Of a stretch of DNA of 64,000 bases, positions 62,426 through 64,000 are shown piece after piece (position 1 is the stretch's first letter; every line of letters starts with the position of its first letter). The stretch comes from Sipunculus nudus (taxonomy: Eukaryota > Annelida > Sipuncula > Golfingiida > Sipunculidae): the NCBI GenBank assembly GCA_026874595.1, contig CM049307.1, positions 32,229,862-32,293,861 of the forward strand, written 5' to 3'. The position numbers and the translations under genes are program-made. The notes beneath the pieces are model-generated. The model was not told the DNA's origin and searched no databases. It saw nothing but the letters and a program-made list of their open reading frames with translations.

Positions 62426-62726
62426 AATATATATATATATATTTATTTCTCATGAGAGTAAAATCAGTGGACAGTAGTCCTCTTATGTAAACAAAATATA
62501 CGCAGGAATATAAATTATTTGTCCTACATGAAAAATTTTATTTTCTCTCATAATTGAGCTGACATTTTCTGGAGTTAGTTCTCTTACAAATAGCACCATC
62601 ATATATTTTTTTAAGACATATATTATATACCTGGAGTTGTGGTTTTTCCGGTTGTCAGATCTTCAGTTGTCATGGTTTCTGTCGTTGGTACTGTAGTGCT
62701 GGGTGGCTCTATACTCTTGAGGTAAA
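60517..62726 (-). CDS. Type I single-pass membrane protein, C-terminal three exons (5' partial)
   Basis: Exons 62726-62631, 62241-61972 and 60815-60517 join in phase, giving 220 residues to a TGA stop. First comes a Thr/Pro-rich stalk (about 1-31, TTVPTTETMTTEDLTT), a likely O-glycosylated spacer. Then a hydrophobic helix (about 46-66, TGLLVLIIIFLMVLTLVWLV) followed by basic KQWKKFHKKK, which places the C-terminus in the cytosol. The tail carries DETPLL, fitting the acidic dileucine signal [DE]xxxL[LI], and YPRM, fitting YxxPhi; both families of signal recruit AP adaptors for endocytosis or endolysosomal sorting. Splice sites: TTCACAG|TT, CCAG|GTATAT, TTACAG|AT, AATG|GTCAGT, CACAG|GG. The family is not recognised. 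The ectodomain is not visible in 62727-64000. A short isoform starting at the Met before the helix is possible but less likely. Confidence 0.72.
60816..61971 (-). other. Intron between tail exons of the membrane-protein gene
   Basis: 1156 bp. The exon-proximal 290 bp is the minisatellite. The remainder has no recognisable feature; the two plus-strand frames at 61170-61548 look like chance. Confidence 0.7.
61680..61968 (-). repeat. Degenerate minisatellite next to the splice donor
   Basis: About 11-12 units of roughly 20-26 bp built on 'AACAGAAAGTTCTACATTGAG' variants (plus strand). It begins directly inside the intron after the donor at 61971 and lies in the intron of the membrane-protein gene. 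On the minus strand much of it is open and reads as repeated ELSVT. Confidence 0.85.
62334..62441. repeat. (CT)n microsatellite followed by (AT)n
   Basis: About 75 bp of CT repeats with a few interruptions, then about 35 bp of AT repeats, inside the intron upstream of the transmembrane exon. Confidence 0.95.
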
Positions 62727-64000
62727 CTGTGAACATAATTTTACCCAAGATGTGATCAGCAGGTCGAAAAAAATCCTCAGTAGCATTTGTAAAATAGTGT
62801 AAAAAGATAGATCAATGGTATGAGAAGAAAAATAAATGAAAACAGTGTCTTTTTTCTTTCATATTCCAATCATTTTATCATTGACTGAGACATACATTAA
62901 ACATCACTGATAATGAATCTTCATTTTGCTTTTAAAAAATCATGTCTCTCAGTCTCACAGTTTCCAAAATTAATAATAACTTAAGATATAGATTCATTTA
63001 GGTGATTAGGAAAAAAAAACATTTAATATTTACACATTGAATAAAAAGCAGGGGCATGAGTCCAACTGCAAAGGGTTCTTGACCTTAAAAAACAGGTTTG
63101 GACTCCCAAAGATAATGAGACCCCTAATTATTTAATGTTTCAATTAAGGTGACTTATGGCACCTAGCTGGAGGACCATCCCTTTCAAATGCCTATACCGT
63201 GAAACTCCTGGCAAATGTTCCTTATTATTTATCTTTAATGTTGTGCAAGCTGCTTTCATGATATTTCTCAATGTCAAATTTTCCACAGTGAAATACAAAA
63301 AGGAAAAGTTATAACTTCCTGGGAATTTGAAAACCCTTGAATGTGATAATTTAATGTGCAGACACCAGTCTGAAGATAGCATCTAACACTAAGCGTGATA
63401 GTGCTGTGGTATCCCAACTACGTCATGCCTCATTCATGTCAAGCTTGTTGGGAATTCCCCTGTCTGATTACTGGAGCGGTGAGTAGAGTTTTGCCTAGTG
63501 GGAAATAAACACTGCTGTATAGGTTAATTGTGCCTGCTGTCTGGATTTTCCAACACTGGTTTCATAGGATAGCATGTGAATTAGTCATTACAATTTGTTT
63601 ATCAAAAACAGTATGGATTTTGGGTGTTTCCAAATATTTCCCAGCAACTGTACCTATCTTTGGCCATTTTGTCAACAGTGTGATTTGTGTGTGTATAAAG
63701 GTCAACTGCAGTGCAGAGCTTACTATATAGCTCCTTAGTGTGTTTCTATTCTTAGTTGTGTGTGGATTCAGCTTTAATAATGATGAATGTTACTGAAATT
63801 TAACAAGTAAATCAGTTTAAACTGGGAAAGTATTCTTAACTACACTGAGTATAAACATTTAATTAAATGCTTAGGGTACTGGACTAAATTAAGAATGAGT
63901 TTCTCCTAGCTGACTCTTGGATAAGATCATTTTGATAATATATGTTTAGTTTCCTGATAGCATATACCGGTATATAACAGTAAGTGAAATATTTCCAGCA
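62727..64000. other. Right edge, no recognised feature
   Basis: Expected to contain intron or upstream exons of the membrane-protein gene. The minus-strand 80-codon frame at 63140-63382 shows no domain. Nothing can be supported. Confidence 0.5.

Noticed and set aside
63140-63382. 80-codon minus-strand frame upstream of the membrane-protein exons
   Set aside because: No domain, no stalk-like composition, and no convincing donor in the phase required by the exon at 62726.

Overview
This window looks like nuclear DNA from a marine invertebrate, most likely a mollusc and perhaps a bivalve. It is AT-rich and intron-rich, and crowded with non-autonomous transposons. The repeats end in (ACGG)n-type tracts, and one element with internal ~180-bp tandem units resembles the Helentron-associated 'pearl' elements of bivalves. 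The phylum is inferred from repeat style and gene structure, not proven. No rRNA, convincing tRNA, CRISPR array or bacterial-type operon was seen. Most open frames of 60-190 codons are chance frames inside repeats.

Two protein-coding genes can be supported, both on the minus strand. (1) A complete seven-exon BuGZ/ZNF207 orthologue runs from the ATG at 46125 down to the stop at 29170. All splice phases agree and the predicted protein is 422 residues: two N-terminal C2H2 zinc fingers, an acidic run, a long Met/Pro/Gly-rich region and a GLEBS (Bub3-binding) motif. (2) The last three exons of a type I single-pass membrane protein lie at 62726-60517: a Thr-rich stalk, a transmembrane helix, and a cytoplasmic tail with dileucine and YxxPhi-type sorting signals. 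Its ectodomain must lie beyond the right edge or in exons I could not recognise.

Layout: 1-24 kb is essentially all repeats (a duplicated unit, a hAT MITE, a long interspersed family here called R1, a pearl/Helentron-like element with a higher-order satellite, and a Harbinger MITE whose empty site is also present). 24-27.6 kb is lower-copy DNA holding four copies, plus one remnant, of a compact covarying RNA-like four-way junction. 27.6-46.1 kb is BuGZ with its probable 3' UTR; intron 2 is filled with R1 copies and intron 6 holds a dead LINE. 46.3-49.9 kb is a 3.6-kb Mutator-like foldback element with a 9-bp target duplication, sitting 183 bp upstream of the BuGZ start codon. 50-54.5 kb is a second repeat region, including a tandem array that carries TATA-like boxes. 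56.8-58.0 kb is a Tc1/mariner-pogo-type MITE. 59-60 kb is another R1-like repeat, followed by the membrane-protein gene.

The best candidate for something undescribed is the covarying RNA-like motif at 25.6-27.0 kb, downstream of BuGZ. Next are the palindrome-tipped Mutator-like element at the BuGZ promoter and the R1 family, which has palindromes at both ends and inserts without a clear target duplication.
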